A DNA stretch of 64,000 bases from NCBI GenBank assembly GCA_052118065.1, contig JBQKHY010000001.1, forward strand, positions 1 to 64,000. The letters are read 5' to 3'. The stretch comes from Ruminococcoides sp052118065 (GTDB lineage Bacteria > Bacillota > Clostridia > Oscillospirales > Acutalibacteraceae). A program made the position numbers and the translations under genes. Below the pieces are notes generated by a model, which searched no databases, was not told the DNA's origin, and was given only the letters and a program-made list of their open reading frames with translations. Shown one piece after another: positions 23,813-33,066 of this stretch (positions are counted from its first letter, which is position 1; each line of letters begins with the position of its first letter).

Positions 23813-25539
23813 TGAAAAATTCTTATGTAATTAAAAGAGTTTTAAAGTACATTGGTAAGTACAAGTTTTCTTTTATAATTTCACTTGTATTAACTTTATT
23901 TTCAACAGTATGTACACTATATATTCCTGTTCTTGCCGGTGATGCAATTGATATGATTGTAGGCAAAGGTAATGTTAATTTTGCAGGACTAACTAAGATT
24001 TTAATTCTTATTTTAGTAGCAATTATTATTGGTGGTATTTCTCAGTATTTTACAAATACTTTAAACAACAGAATGGCAAATAACACTGTTAAGGATATGC
24101 GTACCGATGCATTTAATAATTTGCAGTATGTTCCTGTTTCTTATATTGACAGCAGAAATACCGGTGATATTGTAAGTAGAGTTATTGCAGATGCAGAACA
24201 GTTTTCTGACGGTTTAATTCTAGGTTTCCAAAACCTATTTTCAGGTGTTATTACTATTTTAGGTACATTGTTCTTTATGTTTACAATCAACATTTGGTTG
24301 GCACTTATTGTACTTGTATTAACTCCACTTTCACTTTTTGTTTCTAAGTTTATTTCAAAGAGAACTTATAAATACTTTAAGAAACAAAGTGAACAAAGAG
24401 GTAAGGAAACTTCCTATATTGAAGAAATGCTAAGTAACATTAAGGTGGTAAAATCCTATCATAGGGAAGATGAAAATTCCGAAAACTTTGATGTTATCAA
24501 TGAAGAACTTGGCAAGGACTCACTAAATGCAACTTTCTTCTCCTCACTTACTAACCCTTGTACAAGATTTGTAAACTCAATTGTATATGCAGTAGTTGGT
24601 TTAAGTGGTGCATTGTTTGCAATTAACGGCATTATTACAGTAGGTAACTTGTCAGCATCTTTGGCATATGCAAACCAATATACAAAGCCTTTTAACGATA
24701 TTACAGGTGTTATTACCGAATTACAAAATGCCATTGCTTGTGCAGGTAGATTGCTTGAAGTTATTGATGCAAAAAGAGAAAGTGATGCAAAGGGCGCTTT
24801 ACCTAGCAATGTTAAAGGTGACTTTACTGTTAGTGATGTGGCATTTTCTTATGATAAAAATAAGGAACTTATTAAGAATCTATCTTTTGAACTAAAGAGT
24901 GGTCAACGACTTGCAGTAGTAGGTCCTACAGGTTGTGGTAAAACAACATTAATCAACTTACTAATGCATTTCTACGATATAGACAGTGGTTCAATTAAGG
25001 TTGATGGTGTTGATATTAATACAGTCAGCAGAAAGTCACTAAGACAAAATGTTGGTATGGTGCTACAGGATACATGGCTAAAAAGTGGTACTATTAAGGA
25101 AAACATTGTTTTCGGCAATGAAAATGTAACTGATGAACAGGTTATTGAAGCAGCTAAGAAAAGCCATGCACATTCATTTATCAGGAAACTTCACAACGGT
25201 TACGATACATTTATCAGTGAAAACGGTGGTTCATTGTCAACAGGTCAAAAGCAGTTAATCTGTATTACAAGACTAATGCTAAGCCCACCACCGATTTTGA
25301 TTCTTGATGAAGCTACTTCATCAATTGACTTATTAACAGAACAGAGAATTACAAGGTCATTTATGAAACTTATGAAGGACAGAACAAGTTTTGTTGTTGC
25401 TCATAGACTAAAGACTATTGTGGAAAGTGACCTTATCCTGGTTATGAAAGACGGTAAAGTAATTGAAAGTGGTACTCATAAGTCACTTATGGAGCAAAAC
25501 GGTTTCTACAAAGAACTGTATCAAAGCCAGTTTGACTAG
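23812..25539 (+). CDS. ABC exporter half-transporter, subunit B
   Basis: A 575-residue partner of the preceding gene with the same membrane-ATPase layout. Walker A GPTGCGKTT and Walker B LILDEATSSID are complete with catalytic Glu, and the switch His is present (AHRLKT), but the signature is LSTGQ instead of LSGGQ. With subunit A's Asp, this gives one active and one degenerate composite ATP site. Translation is coupled by the TAATG overlap. Confidence 0.92.
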   Translation: MKNSYVIKRVLKYIGKYKFSFIISLVLTLFSTVCTLYIPVLAGDAIDMIVGKGNVNFAGLTKILILILVAIIIGGISQYFTNTLNNRMANNTVKDMRTDAFNNLQYVPVSYIDSRNTGDIVSRVIADAEQFSDGLILGFQNLFSGVITILGTLFFMFTINIWLALIVLVLTPLSLFVSKFISKRTYKYFKKQSEQRGKETSYIEEMLSNIKVVKSYHREDENSENFDVINEELGKDSLNATFFSSLTNPCTRFVNSIVYAVVGLSGALFAINGIITVGNLSASLAYANQYTKPFNDITGVITELQNAIACAGRLLEVIDAKRESDAKGALPSNVKGDFTVSDVAFSYDKNKELIKNLSFELKSGQRLAVVGPTGCGKTTLINLLMHFYDIDSGSIKVDGVDINTVSRKSLRQNVGMVLQDTWLKSGTIKENIVFGNENVTDEQVIEAAKKSHAHSFIRKLHNGYDTFISENGGSLSTGQKQLICITRLMLSPPPILILDEATSSIDLLTEQRITRSFMKLMKDRTSFVVAHRLKTIVESDLILVMKDGKVIESGTHKSLMEQNGFYKELYQSQFD

Positions 25540-25540
25540 T

Positions 25541-25596
25541 ATATATTGCGAATTTAATGAAATATATTGCAATAAATAGGTTTTATATGATATAAT
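25541..25596 (+). promoter_or_regulatory. Promoter with direct repeat, first TagF-like gene
   Basis: TTGCAA (25567-25572), 18 bp, TATAAT (25591-25596). ATATATTGC occurs at 25541-25549 and again at 25562-25570, 21 bp apart, the second overlapping the -35. The spacing of two helical turns fits a regulator dimer. Confidence 0.6.
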
Positions 25597-25621
25597 CATA
25601 TGCGTACAGGAGGGTATAGAA

Positions 25622-28600
25622 ATGAATTTCTGTGGATTTTTAAATGAATTTACCGATAAGAATGAGAAAGAGGTTATAATCAAAGGCACAGTTTATGCTG
25701 AGATTATAAGCTGTAGTTCAAATTCTATTACTATAAATGTGCCACAGCAAGATTCTAACTTGGATTCAATCATTGGCTTTGCAGCTTTGGATTATGATAA
25801 TAAATTTCTTTGGTATAACGAAACAGAAGTTACTGAGGGTAACAACACTGTTATTTTTGATGGATTTGATTATTTTGTAGCAGACAGAGCACCTATAAGA
25901 TATAAGCTATATGCAGTTTTTGAAGAAGATGGTGTTCTTCATTTTTGTAGATTTTACAGTCAAGAAATCAAGGAAAAGTATAAAGCAACATATGACAGAA
26001 ATTTACTTTATTATGATGTAATAGCTGAAGGTAGATTTGAAGATGAAGATTATTGTACTTGCTTAAGTGTTACCAGAGGTGGCTACTTTGCCTTATTAGT
26101 ATTTAATAAAAAGGATATTTACAACTTTAGATTTACTAATACTGTTGATGATGTGGAAGTTGTTGATGGTAAATGGACTTTTGATGTTAAGGTTAACAAG
26201 GTTAAGGAAGCATCGGAATGGACACTTGTAGGTGTGGATAAATCAGGTGAAGAACCTGTTTATTATGATTTACCACCACAACCCTTTGATGATGAGGGTG
26301 ACTGCTTTATCAGTCATTGTAGTTTAACAAGAGATTTTATTAAACTACCTAAGCCTACTACAATAAGCCTTTACACAAAGTATGTTGTAGACGGCAAGCC
26401 TTATTACACAAGAGTAGCTGTATCATCTCCAAAGGTTTCTAAGAAAATTCGTAAAATTTCTTATGAAGAATTTTTACAGTTAAATGATGACCTAAAGGCT
26501 TTTACAATCCGTTCACTTGATAACGATATTCAGTTTGTTTCTGTAGCACCTTCTATCGGTTATGAACTTGTAAATAATAGTGTTAAGGATACTATTTTAT
26601 CTGAGGACTTTAATGTTTCCAGAGTTTTATTCTGTACTCAAAGTGTGTCAGAAAAAGGTGAGTACAAGCTTCACCTAAACCCTGATATGAGTGAAGTTAA
26701 GGAAATGTGGGCTTACTGCTATTTCCCTAAAACAAAGGAAAAGGTTATTGTTGATGTAGTAAGTTGGGACAAAGATACAGGGGACTTATCTCTTAACCTT
26801 TCAAACCTTAAGAAATCTTGTAAGGATTTTACTGCAAGGTCATATATGCTATGTATAGCATTTCTGTATGAAGGACTTGTATATCCTGCTAAGCTTAAGA
26901 ATCCTAATTACCATGGAAAGCTAACTGCTCCTGAACTTTTACCACTTGAAAAAAGATTATTCCCGGTTGTAGAGAGATTTGATATTAATGGTGTTGAAGT
27001 GTCACTTGCACCAATCTACTTTGTTTCCGGTAATATATATATTAGAATTAGAGAGAATTTACTTTCTCAAAAGGACCTTGTATTTGTTAATTACAAGAAT
27101 CTAAATTTCCATGACAACTTTATGGATGTTACTGTAAAGATTCCTAAGGATGATAACCGTAAGTACACAGGCTTTGCTTTCACATATAGATACAAAAAAA
27201 GTGATGACAGATGTGCTTATTTCATTGAGGGTAAAATTACCAAGAAACTTTCCGGCACATATTTATCAGCAAGTATTGATATGTCAAAGCTTGATTTAAA
27301 GAGAGTTATTTGGGATTTATATGCTACTTTTGAAGAAGATGGCAGAAGATACGGTGCAAGTATTTCTATTACAGATAAGCAGATAGAAAAGGTACTTTAC
27401 GACAAAAAGAGAGTTAAAAAGCAGGTTGATTGTACAATCAAAACAGATGAAGGTGAGGATGTTATTTTCCCTTACCATACATCTATCAACACCGTTGCTT
27501 TCAATATGAGAGAAAAGTCAAACATTGACTCCAGTGAATTTAGAGCTAAAGAGTTTGAGGCTTTAAAAATCTTTAAAAGAAATAAAAAGAAATTATTAAG
27601 TCAAAATATTATTCTTATTTACGAGAAGTTCTGTGCTTGTGCTCAAGATAACGGTTACTGTTTCTTTAAGCATTGTATGGAGCATAATGTCGAAAAAATC
27701 TTAAACGCTAAGATTTATTATATTATTGATAAAAGCGTTTCTGACTATGAAAGAGTAAAGAAGTATGATGACCATGTACTTGATTTCCTTTCAATTGAAC
27801 ATATGGTTTATTTGTTAGCATCAAAGTTACTTGTTTCTTCTGACTCTAAGCCACATAGCTATGCTTGGCGACCTAACAACTCCTTTGTTTCAGAAATGCT
27901 AAAGGAAAAACAGATTTTCTTCTTGCAACATGGTGTTATTGCACTAAAGAGAGTTGATGGTATCTTTGGTAAGAATGGTGGTAATCCTGTTAATAAGTTT
28001 GTTGTTTCTACACCACTTGAAAGATCAATTATCATTAACAAGTTTGGATATAAGAATACAGAAGTTTGTATGACAGGTCTTGCAAGATGGGATGAACTTG
28101 TTGATAAATCTAAGGATTACAACGAAGTATTGATTATGCCAACATGGCGTAACTGGCTTGATGAAGCTGAGAACAGTACTTTCTTGCACAGTGATTATTA
28201 CAAGAATTATTCAAAACTACTTGAAAGTGAAAGACTGAATAAGTTACTGGAAGATAATAACCTTACAGTTAACTTCTACATTCACCCTAAGTTTAAGGAC
28301 TATATCGGTAATTTTGATGTTACAAGCAAGAGAATGAGACTTATTCCTTACGGTGAAGAACCTCTAAACGAACTTATGATGAGATGTAAGCTTCTGATTA
28401 CCGACTATAGCTCAGTATGTTGGGATGTTTACTATATGAACAAGCCTATTCTTTTCTATCAGTTTGACTATGATTTATACAATAAGGTTCATGGTTCTTA
28501 CATTAATATGGAAAAGGATTTGTTTGGTTATCGTAGCTTGACTATGGATAAACTTCTTGATGATTTTGAAAATGCAATTAAAAATAATTTCAAACAACCT

Positions 28601-28702
28601 AAGGAATTTGATGAAATGAGAGAAAGCACTTTTGCTTTTACTGACAAAAATAATTCCTCAAGAATTGTTCTTGAAATTAAGAAAATGAAAATCTTTGACT
28701 AA
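25622..28702 (+). CDS. TagF-like CDP-glycerol glycerophosphotransferase with long beta-rich N-terminus (paralog 1)
   Basis: A 1026-residue protein. The C-terminal third (about 620-1015) is a CDP-glycerol:poly(glycerophosphate) glycerophosphotransferase domain (TagB/TagF type), with FFLQHGV (catalytic His near 768), TGLARWD, an IHPK-type motif (FYIHPKFKDY), and LLITDYSSVCWD near 925. The first ~600 residues are not a known enzyme; they hold several beta modules built on a recurring pattern of an aromatic strand, F..DG, then Y/F strand (near 95, 255, 415 and 560). Likely polymerises a teichoic-acid-like chain at the membrane, the N-terminus perhaps binding acceptor or wall. No signal peptide or membrane helix. 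The next gene is a full-length paralog. Confidence 0.82.
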   Translation: MNFCGFLNEFTDKNEKEVIIKGTVYAEIISCSSNSITINVPQQDSNLDSIIGFAALDYDNKFLWYNETEVTEGNNTVIFDGFDYFVADRAPIRYKLYAVFEEDGVLHFCRFYSQEIKEKYKATYDRNLLYYDVIAEGRFEDEDYCTCLSVTRGGYFALLVFNKKDIYNFRFTNTVDDVEVVDGKWTFDVKVNKVKEASEWTLVGVDKSGEEPVYYDLPPQPFDDEGDCFISHCSLTRDFIKLPKPTTISLYTKYVVDGKPYYTRVAVSSPKVSKKIRKISYEEFLQLNDDLKAFTIRSLDNDIQFVSVAPSIGYELVNNSVKDTILSEDFNVSRVLFCTQSVSEKGEYKLHLNPDMSEVKEMWAYCYFPKTKEKVIVDVVSWDKDTGDLSLNLSNLKKSCKDFTARSYMLCIAFLYEGLVYPAKLKNPNYHGKLTAPELLPLEKRLFPVVERFDINGVEVSLAPIYFVSGNIYIRIRENLLSQKDLVFVNYKNLNFHDNFMDVTVKIPKDDNRKYTGFAFTYRYKKSDDRCAYFIEGKITKKLSGTYLSASIDMSKLDLKRVIWDLYATFEEDGRRYGASISITDKQIEKVLYDKKRVKKQVDCTIKTDEGEDVIFPYHTSINTVAFNMREKSNIDSSEFRAKEFEALKIFKRNKKKLLSQNIILIYEKFCACAQDNGYCFFKHCMEHNVEKILNAKIYYIIDKSVSDYERVKKYDDHVLDFLSIEHMVYLLASKLLVSSDSKPHSYAWRPNNSFVSEMLKEKQIFFLQHGVIALKRVDGIFGKNGGNPVNKFVVSTPLERSIIINKFGYKNTEVCMTGLARWDELVDKSKDYNEVLIMPTWRNWLDEAENSTFLHSDYYKNYSKLLESERLNKLLEDNNLTVNFYIHPKFKDYIGNFDVTSKRMRLIPYGEEPLNELMMRCKLLITDYSSVCWDVYYMNKPILFYQFDYDLYNKVHGSYINMEKDLFGYRSLTMDKLLDDFENAIKNNFKQPKEFDEMRESTFAFTDKNNSSRIVLEIKKMKIFD

Positions 28703-28710
28703 AAGTTATA

Positions 28711-28738
28711 AGCACCTCAATGAGGTGCTTTTCTTTTT
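28711..28738 (+). terminator. Terminator after TagF-like paralog 1
   Basis: AGCACCTCA/TGAGGTGCT stem then TTTCTTTTT, separating the two paralogs. Confidence 0.85.
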
Positions 28739-28897
28739 GGAAAAATTCACTTAAAATGCAAATTTTAATTTGTATAAAAAGGTATTATAAATAAACTGCC
28801 TATTTATGTAGAATGTATAAAATTACAAAAAACTAATTTATCCACTATATTTCATTATTTTTTTGTGCTATAATTTTCAAGAGAGGAGGCAAAAGCT

Positions 28898-31800
28898 GTG
28901 AAATATTTTGGTTTGCTGGATGAATTTTCTGATAAAGAAATAATAATACAAGATCGTATAAAGGCAGAGTTAATCGGTGAAGGAGAAAATAAGGTAACTA
29001 TTAGATTTCCTCATCAAGATGTTAACTATAAAGATGCAGTTGCTTTTGCACTTCTTGATTCTCACAACAAATATTTGTGGTATAAGGACACTAAGATAAA
29101 CAGTGACCTTTGTACTATTAATTTTGATGGATTTGATTATTTACAGATTGATTATGTACCACTAAGATTTAAACTATATCTTGTGTTTCAGGATAACGGT
29201 CACTTAACCTTCTGTAGATTATATTCAAAGAGTATTAAGGATGAATATAGACTAACTAAAGATAAAAGATTACTGTATTACAGTTCAATTTCTTCTGCTG
29301 AATATAGAAAAGAAGAAGTTAATCTAATTACAAATATTACAACATCAGGTTATTTTGGATTTATCCTAATTAATAAATCCAGCAGAGTTGATTATATTGT
29401 CAGCAATACTGTTGATAATTTTAAGATTTTTCAGGATGACTTTTGCTTTGATGTTACTATAGAGAAGATTTCTAACTTTACTAATTTTGGTGTTAGCTTT
29501 ATGTCAGCTTTGCCAAATGTAAATACTATATATGACTTTAAACCAACCTTAGTTCGTGATATGGGGGATAGGTTTATTCTGGAATGTAGATTGCCTAGAA
29601 CATATTTTCAGGGTATTAAGCCAGATGTGTTTAACCTACATACATATTACGATATTGACGGTGAAAGATATTATTCAACTGTACAGATTAAGGATAAAGA
29701 AAATTATGACAATATTCTAAAGTTATCTGCTACAGATAAACTTCAGCACAGAACTTTAATTGATGAAATAACTTTTACAGCAACAGAAAGTTATAAGCTA
29801 CAGTTCTCTACTATTTTACCTTATAACGGTGTTGAGATTACACCGGAAAATACTGCAAAGAGAATTTTGTTCTCACCAAACTTTGTTGCAACTAGGGTAT
29901 TTTACGGTGCACAGTCAGTTGACCAGCTGGGACAGTATCGTATTTCTTTATACACAGACCTTAGTGGTATCAGTGACTTAAGTGTATTTGCCCATTGTAC
30001 ATCAATTAAAGAAAAAATTATTCTTGATGTTACAGAATTTAACCCTAAGAAAAATGAATTTATAGTTGACTTCTCAGCTTTTAAGGAAGCTATGGAAGAT
30101 ATTACTTCCCGTACATATTCAATTTGTGTTGCATTTTCCTATAACGGTTATATGTATTGTGGAAAAGTTTCTGCACCTGATTATAAAGAAGATGAAAGTA
30201 CAAAGTACCTTCAAGAGGTAGAAACTTTAACTATCAAAGATACTATTGCAGTTGTTGAACCTATGTACGGTAGTAACGGTACTTTCTATGTTAGAGTTAA
30301 GGATAGACTTTCTCTGTTTAAAGATAAAGTTTCTGTTTCATATCAAAAGGCATATTTTAAGGACAAGTACCTATACATTGTAACTGATATTACAAATAAC
30401 AAAGAACATTTCACAGGATATGCATTGTCATATAGATTTAAAGACAGTGAGGACAGAAGAATTTACTATACAAGTGCAGAGCTTATTCCTAGTGGTGACA
30501 ACACCCACCTAAAAGGTAGATTTGATTTATCTAAGATTGAATTACAAAAGTCTGTATGGGATGTTTATGCAGTGTTTAATGATGGCAGAACTGCTTATTT
30601 TGCAAATGTGTATGTAGATAAAAGACAAATGTACGACTATCTGTATCACAAGTCAATGAGTGAAAATTTCTACAGATTTTCTAATAAGAAAGATACCGAT
30701 ATTCTTTTTCCTTACTTTACTACAAGGGATACACTTGCCTTTATGATTAGACAGATTAGCCCTTGTGACTCAAGAAAATTTAAGATGAAAGAAATTTTAG
30801 CAGTATGTTGTCATAAGATTCTTAAGTGGTACTATAGCCACAAGAACATTACCTTAGTGTATGAAAGAAAGTCACAAACTGCTCAGGATAACGGTTACTA
30901 TTTCTTCAAACATTGTATGGACCACAGAGTAGGTAAAAGGTTAAAGTCAAAGATTTGTTATGTTATTGACCCATCATCACCTGACTATAAAAATGTTGAA
31001 CCATACAAGGGTAATGTACTTAAGTTTATGTCATTTAAGCATATGATTTATCTGTTAGGTGCAAAAAAACTAGTATATACTCATTCTAAGAATGACTGTT
31101 ATATTTGGCGACCAAACAATTCGGTTATTGCTGAAAGAATAAGATTTAAGAAACATATTTTCTTACAACATGGTGTAACCTCACTAAAGAGAATTGATAA
31201 ATTCTACGGTAAGGGTAAAGCCGGTGATACTGATGTATTTGTTGTTTCTTCTAAGAAAGAAAGAGAAATTGTAAACAAATGGTTTGGTTATTCAAAGGAA
31301 CAAACTCCTATTACCGGTTTAGCAAGATGGGATGCATTAAAAGATAAGTCAAATGGTTCTAATGAAATTGCTTTAGTACCAACAACAAGAAATTGGCTTG
31401 ATGATGTTCCTAGAGAAAAGTTCCTAGACAGTGACTTCTATAATAGATATATTGAACTGCTAAATTCAGCAGAACTAAAAACAGTTTTAGCCAATAATGA
31501 CCTAGAACTAAACTTCTGTATCAGCAGTAAATATAAAGATTACTTCACAAGTGATAAGATTGATAACAAGAGAATTCATATTTCAGTTATTGGTGAAAAG
31601 CCTCTAAATGAAATTCTAATGAAAAGCAAGTTACTTATTACCGACTACAGTTCAGTATGTTACGATATGCTTTATATGTGTAAGCCTGTACTGTTCTATC
31701 AGTTCGACTATGAAAAGTTCATTAACTCAGTAGGCACATATATTAATATGGATAAAGACTTAATGGGTGACAGAAGTATCAGTGCAATTGACTTGTGTAA

Positions 31801-31927
31801 TGATATAAATAAGATGGCAAAGAGTAATTTTAGACTTCCTTATGAATATAAATTAATGAGGGACAATAGCTTTACTTACTTTGACAGAAATAACTCTCTG
31901 AGAATTATCCAAGAATTAAAGAGGTAA
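28898..31927 (+). CDS. TagF-like CDP-glycerol glycerophosphotransferase (paralog 2)
   Basis: A 1009-residue paralog of the preceding gene along its whole length, including the beta-module N-terminus (the pattern NFDGFDYLQIDYVPLRFKLY matches its neighbour). The C-terminal transferase domain keeps FLQHGV, TGLARWD and LLITDYSSVCYD; the IHPK-like site reads CISSKYK, so the His seen in paralog 1 is replaced by Ser. The start is GTG at 28898, 8 bp after GAGGAGG; a TATAAT box lies at 28869-28874 without a clear -35. Separated by a terminator, so the two genes can be regulated independently. Confidence 0.8.
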   Translation: MKYFGLLDEFSDKEIIIQDRIKAELIGEGENKVTIRFPHQDVNYKDAVAFALLDSHNKYLWYKDTKINSDLCTINFDGFDYLQIDYVPLRFKLYLVFQDNGHLTFCRLYSKSIKDEYRLTKDKRLLYYSSISSAEYRKEEVNLITNITTSGYFGFILINKSSRVDYIVSNTVDNFKIFQDDFCFDVTIEKISNFTNFGVSFMSALPNVNTIYDFKPTLVRDMGDRFILECRLPRTYFQGIKPDVFNLHTYYDIDGERYYSTVQIKDKENYDNILKLSATDKLQHRTLIDEITFTATESYKLQFSTILPYNGVEITPENTAKRILFSPNFVATRVFYGAQSVDQLGQYRISLYTDLSGISDLSVFAHCTSIKEKIILDVTEFNPKKNEFIVDFSAFKEAMEDITSRTYSICVAFSYNGYMYCGKVSAPDYKEDESTKYLQEVETLTIKDTIAVVEPMYGSNGTFYVRVKDRLSLFKDKVSVSYQKAYFKDKYLYIVTDITNNKEHFTGYALSYRFKDSEDRRIYYTSAELIPSGDNTHLKGRFDLSKIELQKSVWDVYAVFNDGRTAYFANVYVDKRQMYDYLYHKSMSENFYRFSNKKDTDILFPYFTTRDTLAFMIRQISPCDSRKFKMKEILAVCCHKILKWYYSHKNITLVYERKSQTAQDNGYYFFKHCMDHRVGKRLKSKICYVIDPSSPDYKNVEPYKGNVLKFMSFKHMIYLLGAKKLVYTHSKNDCYIWRPNNSVIAERIRFKKHIFLQHGVTSLKRIDKFYGKGKAGDTDVFVVSSKKEREIVNKWFGYSKEQTPITGLARWDALKDKSNGSNEIALVPTTRNWLDDVPREKFLDSDFYNRYIELLNSAELKTVLANNDLELNFCISSKYKDYFTSDKIDNKRIHISVIGEKPLNEILMKSKLLITDYSSVCYDMLYMCKPVLFYQFDYEKFINSVGTYINMDKDLMGDRSISAIDLCNDINKMAKSNFRLPYEYKLMRDNSFTYFDRNNSLRIIQELKR

Positions 31928-31946
31928 ACAGTTGACTTTTTAATAC

Positions 31947-31975
31947 AAATTAGTGAACATTTCACTAATTTTATA
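31947..31975 (+). terminator. Weak terminator-like hairpin
   Basis: AAATTAGTG/CACTAATTT with a 7-nt loop and a short TTATAC tail, 20 bp after TagF-like paralog 2. Confidence 0.45.
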
Positions 31976-31982
31976 CATAAAC

Positions 31983-31998
31983 TTGTAATATATTACAA
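31983..31998. promoter_or_regulatory. 16-bp perfect palindrome (candidate operator)
   Basis: TTGTAATATATTACAA, self-complementary over all 16 bases, ending 16 bp upstream of the TTGACT -35 of the DUF4234 gene. Confidence 0.55.
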
Positions 31999-32014
31999 TA
32001 TTAATGTTTACTCA

Positions 32015-32043
32015 TTGACTATATATTTATCATATGATAATAT
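32015..32043 (+). promoter_or_regulatory. Promoter of the DUF4234 gene
   Basis: TTGACT at 32015, 17 bp, TAATAT (GATAAT at 15 bp is an alternative -10). Confidence 0.5.
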
Positions 32044-32074
32044 ATAAACATTGAAAAAACAGGAGGGTTATGTA

Positions 32075-32629
32075 ATGATAACAAAAAGAAGTATTGGTGT
32101 AGCAATCCTACTATCAATCGTAACATGTGGTATCTACGGTATCTACTGGATGGTAGTTGTTACTGATGATACTAACAAAGCAATAAACGATCCTAACGGT
32201 ACATCCGGTGGTATTGCTGTATTACTATCAATTGTTACTTGTGGTATTTACGGAATTTATTGGGCTTATAAACAAGGGGAAAAACTTGATAATGCAAAGA
32301 ATATGCGTGGTATTCCATCATCAAATTCTAATATTCTTTACTTAGTTCTTGATATTCTGGGTCTGGGTATTATTGCTATTGCGTTAATGCAGGATTCTCT
32401 AAATAAAATTTCTGATTACGATAATTTTAATGGTCAGAATTTCAACAACGGTTATAACAATGGTTATAATAATGGCTACAACAACGGTTACACTAATCAG
32501 AACGGTCAGGGTTACAACAGTGTTCATCAGAATAACACAGGTTATAACGGTGTTAACTACAACGGCAACGGTCAAGAAAATTCTCAGGCAAATTATAATA
32601 ACAACCAAAATAACAACGGACAGATGTAA
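32075..32629 (+). CDS. DUF4234-like membrane protein with Asn/Gly/Tyr-rich tail
   Basis: A 184-residue protein. The DUF4234-type motif (LLSIVTCGIYGIYW) occurs twice, near 10-25 and 51-66, then a third hydrophobic helix near 90-110. The last ~65 residues are a low-complexity hydrophilic tail dominated by NNGY repeats, reminiscent of disordered or adhesive tails. The ATG at 32075 follows AGGAGGG by 7 bp; an upstream TTG is rejected. Function unknown. It is followed after 6 bp by the DUF2752 gene, so they are co-transcribed. Confidence 0.8.
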   Translation: MITKRSIGVAILLSIVTCGIYGIYWMVVVTDDTNKAINDPNGTSGGIAVLLSIVTCGIYGIYWAYKQGEKLDNAKNMRGIPSSNSNILYLVLDILGLGIIAIALMQDSLNKISDYDNFNGQNFNNGYNNGYNNGYNNGYTNQNGQGYNSVHQNNTGYNGVNYNGNGQENSQANYNNNQNNNGQM

Positions 32630-32635
32630 TTTTTT

Positions 32636-33022
32636 ATGAAAGAAAGATTATATAAAACTCTAAAGCCTATATTTTTGATTCTTCTTTTGGGAATTGTTTA
32701 TGTAGTGCTGATATATACCACTGATTTTAGGATACCATGTCCTTTTAGATATGTTACCGGACTTGATTGTCCCGGTTGTGGTGTTTCAAGAGTTATTCTT
32801 TCTTACTTGAAGTTAGACTTCAAAACTGCTTTTTATACTAATCCTGTTATAACTGTTATTTTGCCTATAATGTTAGGTGATTATGTTTATCACAAATATC
32901 ATTATGTGGTTCATGATAACAAAAAGGATTTTAATAAACTTGAGAATATTGTTCTTTACATTATGATTGGAGCTTTAATTCTCTATGCAGTAATAAAAAA
33001 TATCTATGTTCATATAATCTAA
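32636..33022 (+). CDS. DUF2752 family membrane protein
   Basis: A 128-residue membrane protein with the DUF2752 signature: CPFRYVTGLDCPGCGVSR (a Cys-rich motif after the first helix), then a D-x-x-x-A-x-x-x-NP segment (DFKTAFYTNPV) and two more helices. Function unknown; the family is common near other small membrane proteins. Second gene after the DUF4234 protein, followed by a strong terminator. Confidence 0.85.
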   Translation: MKERLYKTLKPIFLILLLGIVYVVLIYTTDFRIPCPFRYVTGLDCPGCGVSRVILSYLKLDFKTAFYTNPVITVILPIMLGDYVYHKYHYVVHDNKKDFNKLENIVLYIMIGALILYAVIKNIYVHII

Positions 33023-33029
33023 AAAATTT

Positions 33030-33066
33030 GAGGATACTTGGTTTTCAAGTATCCTCGTTTTTTATT
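33030..33066. terminator. Terminator between convergent genes
   Basis: GAGGATACTTG/CAAGTATCCTC stem, GTTTT loop, then GTTTTTTATT. It can also serve the minus-strand histidine kinase, whose stop codon lies right at its edge. Confidence 0.85.
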
